Source: an uncultured Bacilli bacterium (GTDB taxonomy: Bacteria; Bacillota_I; Bacilli_A; RF39; UBA660). Taken from it: 36,045 nt of DNA. A program made the position numbers and the translations under genes. A model generated the notes under the pieces. It was given only the letters and a program-made list of their open reading frames with translations, was not told the DNA's origin and searched no databases. Positions 1 through 9,539 of the stretch are shown here, piece after piece (the first letter of the stretch is position 1; the number at the start of each line of letters is the position of its first letter). The stretch spans positions 1 to 36,045 of the forward strand of contig CANQXQ010000004.1 in the NCBI GenBank assembly GCA_947627845.1, given 5' to 3'.

Positions 1-95
1 AAGATTCCTTGTAGACTACAAGGTTGATAGGCTGGGTGTGGAAGCGTAGTGATACGTTGAGCTGACCAGTACTAATAGATCGAGGATTTAACTTA
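1..95 (+). rRNA. 23S rRNA, 3' end (partial)
   Basis: Conserved 3'-terminal 23S text: ggctgggtgtggaagcgtagtgatacgttgagctgaccagtactaatagatcgaggatttaact. Exact 3' end approximate. Confidence 0.95.
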
Positions 96-157
96 TTTTA
101 TTTAATAATTTGAATAGAGTTAAAGCATTATCAAGTTTTTAAAGGACAAAATCCTTT

Positions 158-261
158 GATCGTAACGATAGCCTAGTGGACACACCTCTTCCCATCCCGA
201 ACAGAGAAGTTAAGCACTAGAACGCCGAAAATAGTTTATGCGAAAATAGGAAGTTGCGGTC
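158..261 (+). rRNA. 5S rRNA (short, about 104 nt)
   Basis: Core cacctcttcccatcccgaacagagaagttaagcactagaacgccga; terminal helix GATCGTAAC (158-166) pairs with GTTGCGGTC (253-261); T-run follows directly. Confidence 0.93.
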
Positions 262-362
262 TTTTTTTTTGTTCAAAAATATTTAAAAAAATCATATTCG
301 CCGACAAAAAGTGACAAAATTTTTAATAAGAATCTGCTATTATACTTTTTTGAGGTGATTTT

Positions 363-1109
363 ATGCAAAAAGGATTTCAAAATGAAATTGACTTTGTCAG
401 ATATTTTAATTATAAAAAAATTAAAGAGTTATCAAACAATGCCGAGAAATTAATATATGCTTTATTTTCCAATCAAGTTTATTCAGATTCCAAAATTGAA
501 TGTTGGAAAAGTAAATACCCTGAAAAAGCCGATATAAAAATTAGAATTAATGGTATTATTAAAGGAATTAGTATAAAAAGTGGTCATGCCTGTTCAATGC
601 ATCAAGAAAATAAAGAAAATTTTTATCATTTCCTTGTTAAAATTGGCCTTGATAATATTACAATAAAAAAGATTGACCAATTTATGTTAGGAATTGTTGA
701 TGGTCAAAAAGTGAATACCAAAACGTATGCTAAATATCATCATAATGATATTCAGCTGATAAATAGCTATTTAAATAAATATTACACCAAAATTAATTTA
801 ATTCTGCGGTTTGTAATTCAAGGTACAGAAATTCAAAATTATGACTGTGACGCTTTAATTCATGGTACGCCAGAATGTTTCATGTGGGCGACTAAAGATG
901 AATTACTAAAATATTTAGGTGAAAATTTAATATTGACTGATCAATACTTAGCTGTAAGCAAATTAAACATAAAATGCTATGACCGAAATTTAAATAATAA
1001 TGTGACCCGAAAAAAAGGCGAAAATGACATTCAAGTTAAATGGGTAACGATAATAGAAGATTTGCAGTGTATTGAAAATGAAAGAAACAATAAAATACTA
1101 AACAATTAA
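363..1109 (+). CDS. Hypothetical protein with a PD-(D/E)XK nuclease-like motif
   Basis: ORF of 248 aa; segment KADIKIRINGIIKGISIKSGH fits a D-x(n)-(S/E)xK restriction-endonuclease-like core. Confidence 0.5.
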   Translation: MQKGFQNEIDFVRYFNYKKIKELSNNAEKLIYALFSNQVYSDSKIECWKSKYPEKADIKIRINGIIKGISIKSGHACSMHQENKENFYHFLVKIGLDNITIKKIDQFMLGIVDGQKVNTKTYAKYHHNDIQLINSYLNKYYTKINLILRFVIQGTEIQNYDCDALIHGTPECFMWATKDELLKYLGENLILTDQYLAVSKLNIKCYDRNLNNNVTRKKGENDIQVKWVTIIEDLQCIENERNNKILNN

Positions 1110-1435
1110 TTTTAAAAGCAAAACTAATAAAGTTTTATAAAGCAAATTAATAATATTTTGCATACTTGCTCAATTTTTATTCGATTTAATAGCAAAAGAA
1201 TTATAATATCTAATATTATTCAAAATGCTGTTAATATCAATATAATCCCTATAATTATTCGCCTAAATTTTCCCTGCCAGCCTATTTTTTACAGATTTTC
1301 AATATAAAACCAAAACCATTTTTATTCCTATTTTTTATTTCTATTTTTAAAGCAAATTTCCCAATCCGCCATTTAAATTAAAAATAAATGTTCTTTTTTT
1401 TTATGTTTTGTGGTAAAGTTATAGTAGTGATATAT

Positions 1436-2386
1436 ATGAAAAAAATAGTTATTTTTGGAGGTGGCTCTGGGCTATCTCAAATACTTAAAGGTTTAAAATT
1501 ATTTCCAATCGATATAACTGCCGTCGTTTCGGTTTCAGACAATGGTGGTTCCACTTTTCGTCTTCGCAAAGATTTTAATATTCCTGCAGTGGGCGACATT
1601 TCGAAAGTGCTATTGGCCATGAGTAACACTGATCAAGATATAATAAATTTAATGAACTATCGATTCAGTCATTCCAGAGTTTTAGGCAACCATTCGGTAA
1701 AAAATCTTTTACTAACAGCACTTTTAGAACAAAAGGGCGATTTTAATAATGCGATACCAGTCTTTGCCAAGCTTTTAGATATAGAAGGCCGAGTATTACC
1801 TATTACGGAAGATAATGCTGAATTAGTCGCCATCACTGAAGATAATAAAAAAATTTTTGGTGAAACCAGTATAACCAAAACAAATAAAAAAATAAAAAAA
1901 ATAATGTATGACCATAAAGTTAAAGCTAACCCCGATGTAATCAATGCAATCAAGGAAGCCGATTTAATTATTTTCTCCGCAGGTAGTCTTTTAACCAGTA
2001 TCATTCCCAATATCATTATTGATTCTGTAGTGGAAGCCATAGTAAAAAGTAAGGCCCCTAAATTATATATTTGTAATTTAGTTACCCAACCAGGCGAAAC
2101 TGATAATTTTAAAGTAAGTGACCACATAAAAGTTTTAAATAGTTATTTAGGTAATAATATCATTAAAATAGTTATAGCAAATAGCGATCCTATTCCTCAA
2201 GAATTAGCCTCTAAATATGCTACCGAGGAGCAGAAAGATCCCGTTATTTTAGATGAGGCTGAATTAAAGAAAATGAAAGTAAGAGTAATAAAAGATAAAA
2301 TATTTGCCATTCAAGATAATTATTTAAGACATGACACCTTAAAAACAGCTTATCTAGTTTTTTCAATTCTTATGGAGAAAGAATAA
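1436..2386 (+). CDS. yvcK: YvcK family gluconeogenesis/morphogenesis factor
   Basis: MKKIVIFGGGSGLSQILKGLK N-terminus, SVSDNGGSTFRLR, PAVGDISKVLLA; followed by whiA. Start refined from track (1388) to 1436. Confidence 0.93.
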   Translation: MKKIVIFGGGSGLSQILKGLKLFPIDITAVVSVSDNGGSTFRLRKDFNIPAVGDISKVLLAMSNTDQDIINLMNYRFSHSRVLGNHSVKNLLLTALLEQKGDFNNAIPVFAKLLDIEGRVLPITEDNAELVAITEDNKKIFGETSITKTNKKIKKIMYDHKVKANPDVINAIKEADLIIFSAGSLLTSIIPNIIIDSVVEAIVKSKAPKLYICNLVTQPGETDNFKVSDHIKVLNSYLGNNIIKIVIANSDPIPQELASKYATEEQKDPVILDEAELKKMKVRVIKDKIFAIQDNYLRHDTLKTAYLVFSILMEKE

Positions 2387-2387
2387 A

Positions 2388-3311
2388 ATGACATATACGA
2401 TTAAAGTAAAGGAAGAAATTGTAAAAAATCCCCTAAATGAAACAGAAAAAATATGTGAATTATCGGGCTTTTTACGCTTTTCCGGCCTATTTAAAGATAA
2501 TATTAGTATAACTTTAGAAAATGCCAGTGTCACTAGACGCATATATTGCCATTTTAAAGAATTATTTAATATTCAGCCCAAAATTATAATTCGTAATCAA
2601 AAACGATTTAGGGTTAAACAAATATACATATTAGAAATAAATGAGAAAGTAGAGCATATTCTTAAAGTTTTAAATGTCATGGAAGATAATAAAAAAGTTT
2701 TACCGGAAAATTACTTATTTTCCACTAAAGAAGAAATAATTGCTTATTTGCAAGGAGTATTTTTAGCCACGGGAACTATCAATGATCCTGCCGTAAGTGG
2801 TTATCATTTAGAAATAGTCACTAATTTAAATCGTGAAGCTATATTTATTGTTAATCTCTTTAAAAAAATTAATATAAATGCCAAATATTTAAAAAGAAAT
2901 TCAAAGTATATGGTATATATTAAAAATGCCGAAGTAATTAGTGAAATTATAAGAATGTTTAAAGCCACGCAAAGTTATTTTTATTTTGAGGACATTCGTA
3001 TTTATCGTGATCATAAAAATATGGTAAATCGCCTTAACAATTGTGAAATTGCTAATCAAGAAAAGACTATTAGCTCTGGCTTAAAGCAATTAGAAGATAT
3101 TAAATATTTAAAGGACAACGATTTATTTAGTTTACTTGATGATAGTACTAAATTAGTCCTTGAATATCGAGAAAAATACCCTGAAACTTCCCTAAAAGAA
3201 CTAGCCGATATTATTACTATGGAAACCGATTATAAAATAGGTAAAAGTGGGGTTAACCACCATTTTATTAAGGTTAGAAATCTTATTAAAAAGCATCAAG
3301 CTAAAGAATAA
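2388..3311 (+). CDS. whiA: DNA-binding protein WhiA
   Basis: LAGLIDADG-like N-terminus (YLQGVFLATGTINDP) and C-terminal HTH (SLKELADIITMETDYKIGKSGVNHHFIKVRNL); yvcK-whiA synteny. Confidence 0.93.
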   Translation: MTYTIKVKEEIVKNPLNETEKICELSGFLRFSGLFKDNISITLENASVTRRIYCHFKELFNIQPKIIIRNQKRFRVKQIYILEINEKVEHILKVLNVMEDNKKVLPENYLFSTKEEIIAYLQGVFLATGTINDPAVSGYHLEIVTNLNREAIFIVNLFKKININAKYLKRNSKYMVYIKNAEVISEIIRMFKATQSYFYFEDIRIYRDHKNMVNRLNNCEIANQEKTISSGLKQLEDIKYLKDNDLFSLLDDSTKLVLEYREKYPETSLKELADIITMETDYKIGKSGVNHHFIKVRNLIKKHQAKE

Positions 3312-3433
3312 TTAGCAAAATTCATCTAAAATCCAAAATTAATTCTTATTTTAAATAATCCTTTTATGATTAGGGGAAAATAAGTGGAGAGATTTGATTT
3401 GAATAAAGTTTGAGATTTTGATTTTGCCCAATT

Positions 3434-3462
3434 TTGACAGTTTCACTTATTTGTGGTAATAT
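3434..3462 (+). promoter_or_regulatory. Predicted sigma-A promoter for the LRR-transglutaminase/HD-ART operon
   Basis: TTGACA, 17-nt spacer, TAATAT; ATG at 3486 follows aaaaaggag SD. Confidence 0.7.
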
Positions 3463-3485
3463 ATACACCATAAAAAGGAGATATT

Positions 3486-4679
3486 ATGACTATTAATAAT
3501 AATGATTTAGCCTTAGAAATATTAAATGAACTCATTACTCAAAAAGTCCGTTCTAGTTTTTTTGGCTTTAATGGTACATTTACTCCGGAAGAATTAAACC
3601 ACATTACTAAAATAACTTTAAAGGGAGTAACTTCATTAGATGACCTTGAAAAATTGCCAAATTTAAAAGAATTAAACATTTTTAGTGATGACTCATCGAA
3701 TATAATCAACCCTGATGAAGCCGATATTAATCATATTCTAGATTTTAGCCCTCTAGAACAATTAAAAAATTTAAAAACATTACGAATATATAATGATTGC
3801 TTTTTAGAAAGTTTAGATTTATCAAACATGACGAGCCTCCACCGCGTACAATTAGTAAATAATACCCATTTACAAACTTTACGAGGATTAGATAAATTAA
3901 TGAATCTACAAGAAGTTGTTTTATTAAATAATGGTTTAGCCACTATTGAAAATATAAAGGATTACATTGAGCATACTAAAGATACAGCTGTAAATGTCTT
4001 TGATTTAACTATGTTTCCTAATTTATTTGGCGAAAATTTTAAAGATAGACGATATTTAGAAGAAAAATTAGCCATGGAAATGTCCAATTTAATGTTTGCC
4101 GAAAAAGTTTCATTTGGTGATGGCGAGTTTATTTTAACGTATGATAAAGTTAAGAATATGTATCAAAGAGTAAAGCAAATTATAAGAAATTTACATATTA
4201 GTTTTCCTCCCACTTTTGAAGATTTAAAAAGAATACATACTTATATTGCTTTTTCAATCAAATATGACTATGCTGGTTTAGAATATCGTGATCAAAATTA
4301 TCAAAGCACCTTAATAAAAGATGGTAAAGAAAAAGATTATTTTATGAATAGATTAAAGTTAATGAATACTAGTTTTGGGGCAATAGTTAATCATAAAGCT
4401 GTTTGTGAAGGATATGTCAATATGATGATTTTTATGTTAAATACTTTAGGCATAGTGGCCAAACAAGTAAGAGTAGGCTTAAAATCTTCTAATTTAGATC
4501 ATGCCATCATTAAATTTCAATATAATGGTGAATGGTATTATGCTGATCCGGAAAAGGAGCGGGAAACTAAAAGTATAGACTTATTTGCTTTAAGTTTTGA
4601 CGAGTTAAGTAGAAAATATGTTTTACCTCTAAAAGAATATATAGATAATAATCAAAAACAAGAAATGGAGTTAGTATAA
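3486..4679 (+). CDS. Leucine-rich-repeat protein with C-terminal transglutaminase-like (papain-fold) domain
   Basis: LRR-like repeats (LEKLPNLKELNIF, LEQLKNLKTLRIY, LRGLDKLMNLQEVVLLNN); Cys/His/Asp segments KAVCEGYVNMM, LDHAIIKFQYNGEWYYADPE. Confidence 0.75.
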   Translation: MTINNNDLALEILNELITQKVRSSFFGFNGTFTPEELNHITKITLKGVTSLDDLEKLPNLKELNIFSDDSSNIINPDEADINHILDFSPLEQLKNLKTLRIYNDCFLESLDLSNMTSLHRVQLVNNTHLQTLRGLDKLMNLQEVVLLNNGLATIENIKDYIEHTKDTAVNVFDLTMFPNLFGENFKDRRYLEEKLAMEMSNLMFAEKVSFGDGEFILTYDKVKNMYQRVKQIIRNLHISFPPTFEDLKRIHTYIAFSIKYDYAGLEYRDQNYQSTLIKDGKEKDYFMNRLKLMNTSFGAIVNHKAVCEGYVNMMIFMLNTLGIVAKQVRVGLKSSNLDHAIIKFQYNGEWYYADPEKERETKSIDLFALSFDELSRKYVLPLKEYIDNNQKQEMELV

Positions 4680-6149
4680 ATGCGTCCTAGTTTTTTAACC
4701 GAAATAATTAATAATTCCGATATTTTAAGTAGATATCCCAATTTAAAGAAATATTTAGATAAAGAAAAAATTAATGAATTAGTTCAAAATATTCAAACCC
4801 AATATTTATACCCAAGTAAATTTCATGGCTTATATCATTCTGAAAAAGTTGCTTTTTTTAGTTTTATAATTGGCAAATATTATAATTTAGATCCTGAAGA
4901 CATGGAAATTATTTTAGATGCGGCAGTATATCATGATATTGGTCGTACTAGTGATTTTGAAGATACGACTCATGGTTTAACTAGCTCTTTAAAAATAGGA
5001 TTTTTAAAAGATAAACAGATTTACACTAATGAAATCAATTTTAAACTATTAAAAGCTATTATAGATGGCCATTGTTTAGACGATAAATCCAAGAAAATTA
5101 TTTTTGAAAATTATGATTTACCCCAAACAGAATATGAGCGGTTTAATCTATTATATTCCATCTTAAAAGATGCGGATGCTTTAGATCGTCTTCGCTTTGA
5201 TAAAACTATGAAAGCCATCTTAAATGATTGTTATCTTCGTTTACCAATTTCTAAAAGACTTATTCCTGTCGCGGATTATCTTAATAAAGAATATCGACAT
5301 TTAATTGATATGAAGAATTATGATAATATTCAAAACTTACTAATTAATCAAGAACCCCATCTTTTTTATCATGGAATTGGCTTTAATTTTTTTGCTATTC
5401 CCTCTATTTTAAAAAATGGTATTACTTCTCTTTATTCTGATAAAAGTAATCCTAAACATATTAGAAATTTTGCGGGCCACAATAATAATATGTGGATTTC
5501 CGCTATTGATGCCGAAAATTTAAAAGAGGGGTATCAAGAATTTATTAAAGATGGCCTTTATTTTGAATTTACATCTTCTCTTTATCATCATGGCTTGGAA
5601 AATAAGATAACCTCGCTCGATTCTGGTATGCCTTATCGTAGTAATCTTTATCAAGATGAAGTCTTTATTTTTGAAAGTATAGCTCCCGAAGAAATAATAA
5701 GTTTGAGCTTATCTAAAGAAATGTTTGATAAACCTTTTAGAACTATTAATCTCATTAAAGGAACTAACTCTTATGAAAAAGTCAAAGAAAGAGTTAATTA
5801 CTATTGTCAATTTTTAAATCCTAAAAAAGTTAAAAAATATCAACAATTATTTGAAGCTTATTTTCAAAAACTTTGCGAAAATACTGTTCACTTTGAACAC
5901 TTAAATAATTATGAACAACAACAATCTTATCAAGAGTTTTTATCTTCTCAAGATGATTTAGTAATGACTATCAATAATTTATTAGTTTTGCTATATATCA
6001 ATGATTTTAAAGATGTTAGTCCGAAAAAAGACCTAACCGTCGGTGACTTTTTACTTTATATTTTAAATAGTCATCAGATTTCCTATACAATAAACGATGA
6101 AAATCACCAAGTAAAAATAACTTTTCCTACAATCCAATTAAAAAGATAA
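4680..6149 (+). CDS. HD-domain phosphohydrolase fused to an ADP-ribosyltransferase-like C-terminal domain
   Basis: HD residues GLYHSEKV, AAVYHDIGRTSD, IDGHCLDD, LKDADALDRLR; C-terminal FYHGIGFNFFAIPSILKNGI, NMWISAIDAENL and DEVFIFESIAPEEI resemble ART H-[Y/S]-E motifs. Confidence 0.65.
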   Translation: MRPSFLTEIINNSDILSRYPNLKKYLDKEKINELVQNIQTQYLYPSKFHGLYHSEKVAFFSFIIGKYYNLDPEDMEIILDAAVYHDIGRTSDFEDTTHGLTSSLKIGFLKDKQIYTNEINFKLLKAIIDGHCLDDKSKKIIFENYDLPQTEYERFNLLYSILKDADALDRLRFDKTMKAILNDCYLRLPISKRLIPVADYLNKEYRHLIDMKNYDNIQNLLINQEPHLFYHGIGFNFFAIPSILKNGITSLYSDKSNPKHIRNFAGHNNNMWISAIDAENLKEGYQEFIKDGLYFEFTSSLYHHGLENKITSLDSGMPYRSNLYQDEVFIFESIAPEEIISLSLSKEMFDKPFRTINLIKGTNSYEKVKERVNYYCQFLNPKKVKKYQQLFEAYFQKLCENTVHFEHLNNYEQQQSYQEFLSSQDDLVMTINNLLVLLYINDFKDVSPKKDLTVGDFLLYILNSHQISYTINDENHQVKITFPTIQLKR

Positions 6150-6719
6150 TTATATAATTTCATCAATGAGTCCATAATTTAAGGCTTCGGATGCGCTCAT
6201 ATAATTATCTCTTTCGCAATCTTTCGTAATTTGTTTAACGGATTTATGAGTATTTGAAGCTAAAATATTATTTAGCTTTTTTTTCATTTTTAAAATGTGT
6301 TCCGCGTGGATTTTAATATCTGTTGCTTGACCTTGCGCCCCACCCAAAACTTGATGAATCATTATTTCAGCATTTTTTAGGGCAAATCTTTTTCCTTTAG
6401 TCCCACTTGAGAGTAAAAATGCTCCCATTGAGGCGGCCATGCCTACCACAATAGTTCTAACATCACTTTTAATATAGTTCATTGTATCATAAATAGCTAA
6501 ACCCGAAGTAACTGACCCCCCAGGACTATTAATATATAAATAAATATCATCGTGGTTTTGGGCATCTAAATATAAAAGCTCACTTACTACAATACTTGCT
6601 AAATTATCATTAATTTCACCACTTAAAAATATAATACGATCTTTAAGTAAGCGGGAGTATAAATCATAAGCATATTCTCTATTACTACTTCTTTCAATAA
6701 CTGTTGGTACAATATTCAT
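6150..6719 (-). CDS. clpP: ATP-dependent Clp protease proteolytic subunit
   Basis: [34 protein letters not shown]; catalytic [14 protein letters not shown] and [16 protein letters not shown]. Confidence 0.97.
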   Translation of the reverse strand: MNIVPTVIERSSNREYAYDLYSRLLKDRIIFLSGEINDNLASIVVSELLYLDAQNHDDIYLYINSPGGSVTSGLAIYDTMNYIKSDVRTIVVGMAASMGAFLLSSGTKGKRFALKNAEIMIHQVLGGAQGQATDIKIHAEHILKMKKKLNNILASNTHKSVKQITKDCERDNYMSASEALNYGLIDEII

Positions 6720-6837
6720 ATTTTTTCACCTAAATAATATATAGTAACAAATAATTATTTTTATTCATAATTTACAAAAAAAGCAAGACAAAATATTAAA
6801 ATTATGATAATATATAAAAGAATAGGGGACTATTAAA

Positions 6838-8481
6838 ATGACTAATGTAACTATTATTTTTGATGATAATAAAAAAATAACTGTTCCACTTGGAACTAAA
6901 TACATTGATATAAGTAGATATTCTCATTATAAAGATACAGTTATAGGTGTTAAAAGAAATAATGAAATTTTAGCCTTAGATGAAGCACCAAAGCAAAATG
7001 AAACTATTGAATTTTTTGATGTTAACTCTTTAGAGGGTGCTAAAATGTATAAAGCAGCCATTAAATTTATCTTTGAAGTAGCCCTTAAAACTGTTTTTAA
7101 AGAAGCTGATATTCATTTTTTACATAGTGTTCCGGGCGGTATGCTTGGTGATATTAAATACCCAGAAATTTTAACTAATGAAGATATTTCTAAAATAAAA
7201 AACGAAATGGCTAAAATAATTGATGCTGATTACCCATTTATTAAATATAATATCTTAAAAAAAGAAGTACAAGCTTTTTATGAAAATATGAATTATAATG
7301 AAAAAGCTTCTAATTTAAAAAGTTGTGATAATATAGTTACTATTTATAAATTAAAAGATTATTTAAACTATTTTTATGTAGCTCTTCCTTATAGCACTAA
7401 ATATATTAGATCTTTTGCTTTAAAATATTTACAAAATAATAAAATAGTTATTCTTTACCCTAGTAATCTAACTAATGGTAAATTGCCCGAATATATTCAT
7501 CATGAAAATATTATTAAATCTTTTTATGAGGGAAGAGCCTGGTTAAAAAGATTAAATACCCCTTATTTAGCTGATTTAAATGAACTAATAACTAATTATA
7601 AAATAAAAGATTTTATTGAATCTTGTGAACTAGCTTTTAATGATCAGATAAAAAAAGCTTGTGAAGAAATTATTCGCAATAAAGATAAACGTTTTATTAT
7701 GTTAGCGGGCCCATCTTCATCCGGTAAAACCACGACTACTAGAGTTTTAGCCGCGTATTTTAGGAGTATTGGTTATGAACCTATTTGTATATCTACAGAT
7801 GATTATTTTGTAGAAAGAGAAAACACGCCTAAAGATGAACATGGCGAATATGATTTTGAATGTTTAAATGCTATTGATATAAAACTTTTAAATGATGAAC
7901 TTATCAGTTTATTAAAAGGGGAAGAAGTAAATGTTCCTACCTTTAATTTTATTACTGGTAAAAAAGAATTTCATAATAATTTAATTAAATTAAAAGAAAA
8001 TAGTATAATTTTAATTGAAGGGTTGCATGCTTTAAATGATGATTTAACCCCATACATTGATAATAGATATAAATATAAAATATATTTAAGTCCTTTTATA
8101 CCATTAAATATTGATCGTCATAATTACATATCTACTTTAGATTTAAGATTAATTAGAAGAATAATTCGTGATAGTAGAACTAGAGGCCATGATGTTAGTA
8201 ATACCATTAAAACTTGGCAAAGTGTGAGGAATGGGGAAGAAAAATATATCTTTCCTTATACCCATCAAGCAAACACTATCATAAATACGGCTCTACCTTA
8301 TGAAGTAGGGGTATTAAAAGTTTATGCCGAACCTTTATTACTGTCAGTTGATACCGACTCTAAATATTATGAAGAAGCTCGGCGTTTGTTAAAATTTTTA
8401 CAAAGTTTTTACCCAATTAGTAGTGAATATGTTAGTGAAAATAGTATTTTAAGAGAATTTATAGGAGGAAGAAATGATTAA
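6838..8481 (+). CDS. Nucleoside (uridine) kinase with N-terminal TGS/ThrRS-like region
   Basis: Walker A LAGPSSSGKTTTTRVLA; STDDYFVERENTPKDEHGEYDFE; IILIEGLHALND. Confidence 0.9.
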   Translation: MTNVTIIFDDNKKITVPLGTKYIDISRYSHYKDTVIGVKRNNEILALDEAPKQNETIEFFDVNSLEGAKMYKAAIKFIFEVALKTVFKEADIHFLHSVPGGMLGDIKYPEILTNEDISKIKNEMAKIIDADYPFIKYNILKKEVQAFYENMNYNEKASNLKSCDNIVTIYKLKDYLNYFYVALPYSTKYIRSFALKYLQNNKIVILYPSNLTNGKLPEYIHHENIIKSFYEGRAWLKRLNTPYLADLNELITNYKIKDFIESCELAFNDQIKKACEEIIRNKDKRFIMLAGPSSSGKTTTTRVLAAYFRSIGYEPICISTDDYFVERENTPKDEHGEYDFECLNAIDIKLLNDELISLLKGEEVNVPTFNFITGKKEFHNNLIKLKENSIILIEGLHALNDDLTPYIDNRYKYKIYLSPFIPLNIDRHNYISTLDLRLIRRIIRDSRTRGHDVSNTIKTWQSVRNGEEKYIFPYTHQANTIINTALPYEVGVLKVYAEPLLLSVDTDSKYYEEARRLLKFLQSFYPISSEYVSENSILREFIGGRND

Positions 8482-9469
8482 AGTAGCAATTAATGGATTT
8501 GGGAGAATTGGAAGACTTGCTTTTCGGCAAATGATTACCGGCACTGATTTTGATATAGTCGCCATCAATGATTTAGGAACAGCCCCTGATTTGGCTTATT
8601 TATTAAAATATGATACCACTCATCATTCTTTTCATGAAGATTTAATTAAAGCCCAAAATGATGAAATAATCATCAATAATGTTAAACATGTAAAAGTATT
8701 TAATGAAAAAGATCCCGCTAATTTACCATGGCAAAAATTAAATATTGATTTAGTTTTAGAGTGTACTGGTAAATTTACTTCTTATGAAGATGCATATAAA
8801 CATATTAAAGCCGGCGCTAAAAAGGTTTTAATATCTGCTCCCTCTAAATCTGATAATGTGAAAACTGTGGTTTATAATGTTAATCATCAAATTTTAGATG
8901 GCACGGAAGATGTAGTGTCCGCGGCTAGTTGTACTACTAATTGTTTAGCTCCTATCGCTTATTTAATGGAACATTATATCGGCATTGAAACCGGTTTTGC
9001 TTCCACTATTCATGCTTATACTAATGATCAAGCCACTTTAGATATTGCCCATAATAAAGGAATAAACTCTAGACGGGGAAGAGCATGTGCGGCTAATATT
9101 GTTCCGACATCCACAGGGGCCGCTTCCGCTATAGGTAAAGTTATTCCCAGCTTAAATGGTAAATTAGATGGAGGAGCCTATCGTGTTCCTACTTTAGATG
9201 GTTCTTTAGTAGAATTAACTTTTATTCCCAAAAAACCGACTAGTGTTGACCAAATAAATAAAATTTTTGAAGTAAATACCAATGAAACCATAAAAATAAC
9301 TTATGATCCAATTGTCTCAAGTGATGTTATTGGTAAAACTTGTGGTGCTTTAGTTGATGGTTTATCAACTAGTATCAATAATAATTTAGTTAAAGTCGTT
9401 GCTTGGTATGATAATGAGTATGGCTATACTGCGCAAATGTTACGCACCGCGAAAGCTATGTTTAAATAA
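8474..9469 (+). CDS. gap: Glyceraldehyde-3-phosphate dehydrogenase, type I
   Basis: MIKVAINGFGRIGRLAFR, SAASCTTNCLAP active site, WYDNEYGYTAQMLRT. Confidence 0.98.
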   Translation: MIKVAINGFGRIGRLAFRQMITGTDFDIVAINDLGTAPDLAYLLKYDTTHHSFHEDLIKAQNDEIIINNVKHVKVFNEKDPANLPWQKLNIDLVLECTGKFTSYEDAYKHIKAGAKKVLISAPSKSDNVKTVVYNVNHQILDGTEDVVSAASCTTNCLAPIAYLMEHYIGIETGFASTIHAYTNDQATLDIAHNKGINSRRGRACAANIVPTSTGAASAIGKVIPSLNGKLDGGAYRVPTLDGSLVELTFIPKKPTSVDQINKIFEVNTNETIKITYDPIVSSDVIGKTCGALVDGLSTSINNNLVKVVAWYDNEYGYTAQMLRTAKAMFK

Positions 9470-9539
9470 AATTAATATATTATTGTTTTGTTAACTTTTA
9501 TGTGTTATTATATTTATAGTATAAAAGGAGTTAATTAGG

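Noticed and set aside
1110-1435. Intergenic region as a hidden element or ncRNA
   Set aside because: Only AT-rich text; no convincing helices, repeats or ORFs seen.
1669-2127. Minus-strand ORF of 152 aa
   Set aside because: Antisense to yvcK, whose frame is clearly conserved; no family resemblance.
3731-3943. Minus-strand ORF of 70 aa
   Set aside because: Antisense to the LRR region; low-complexity artefact of repeats.
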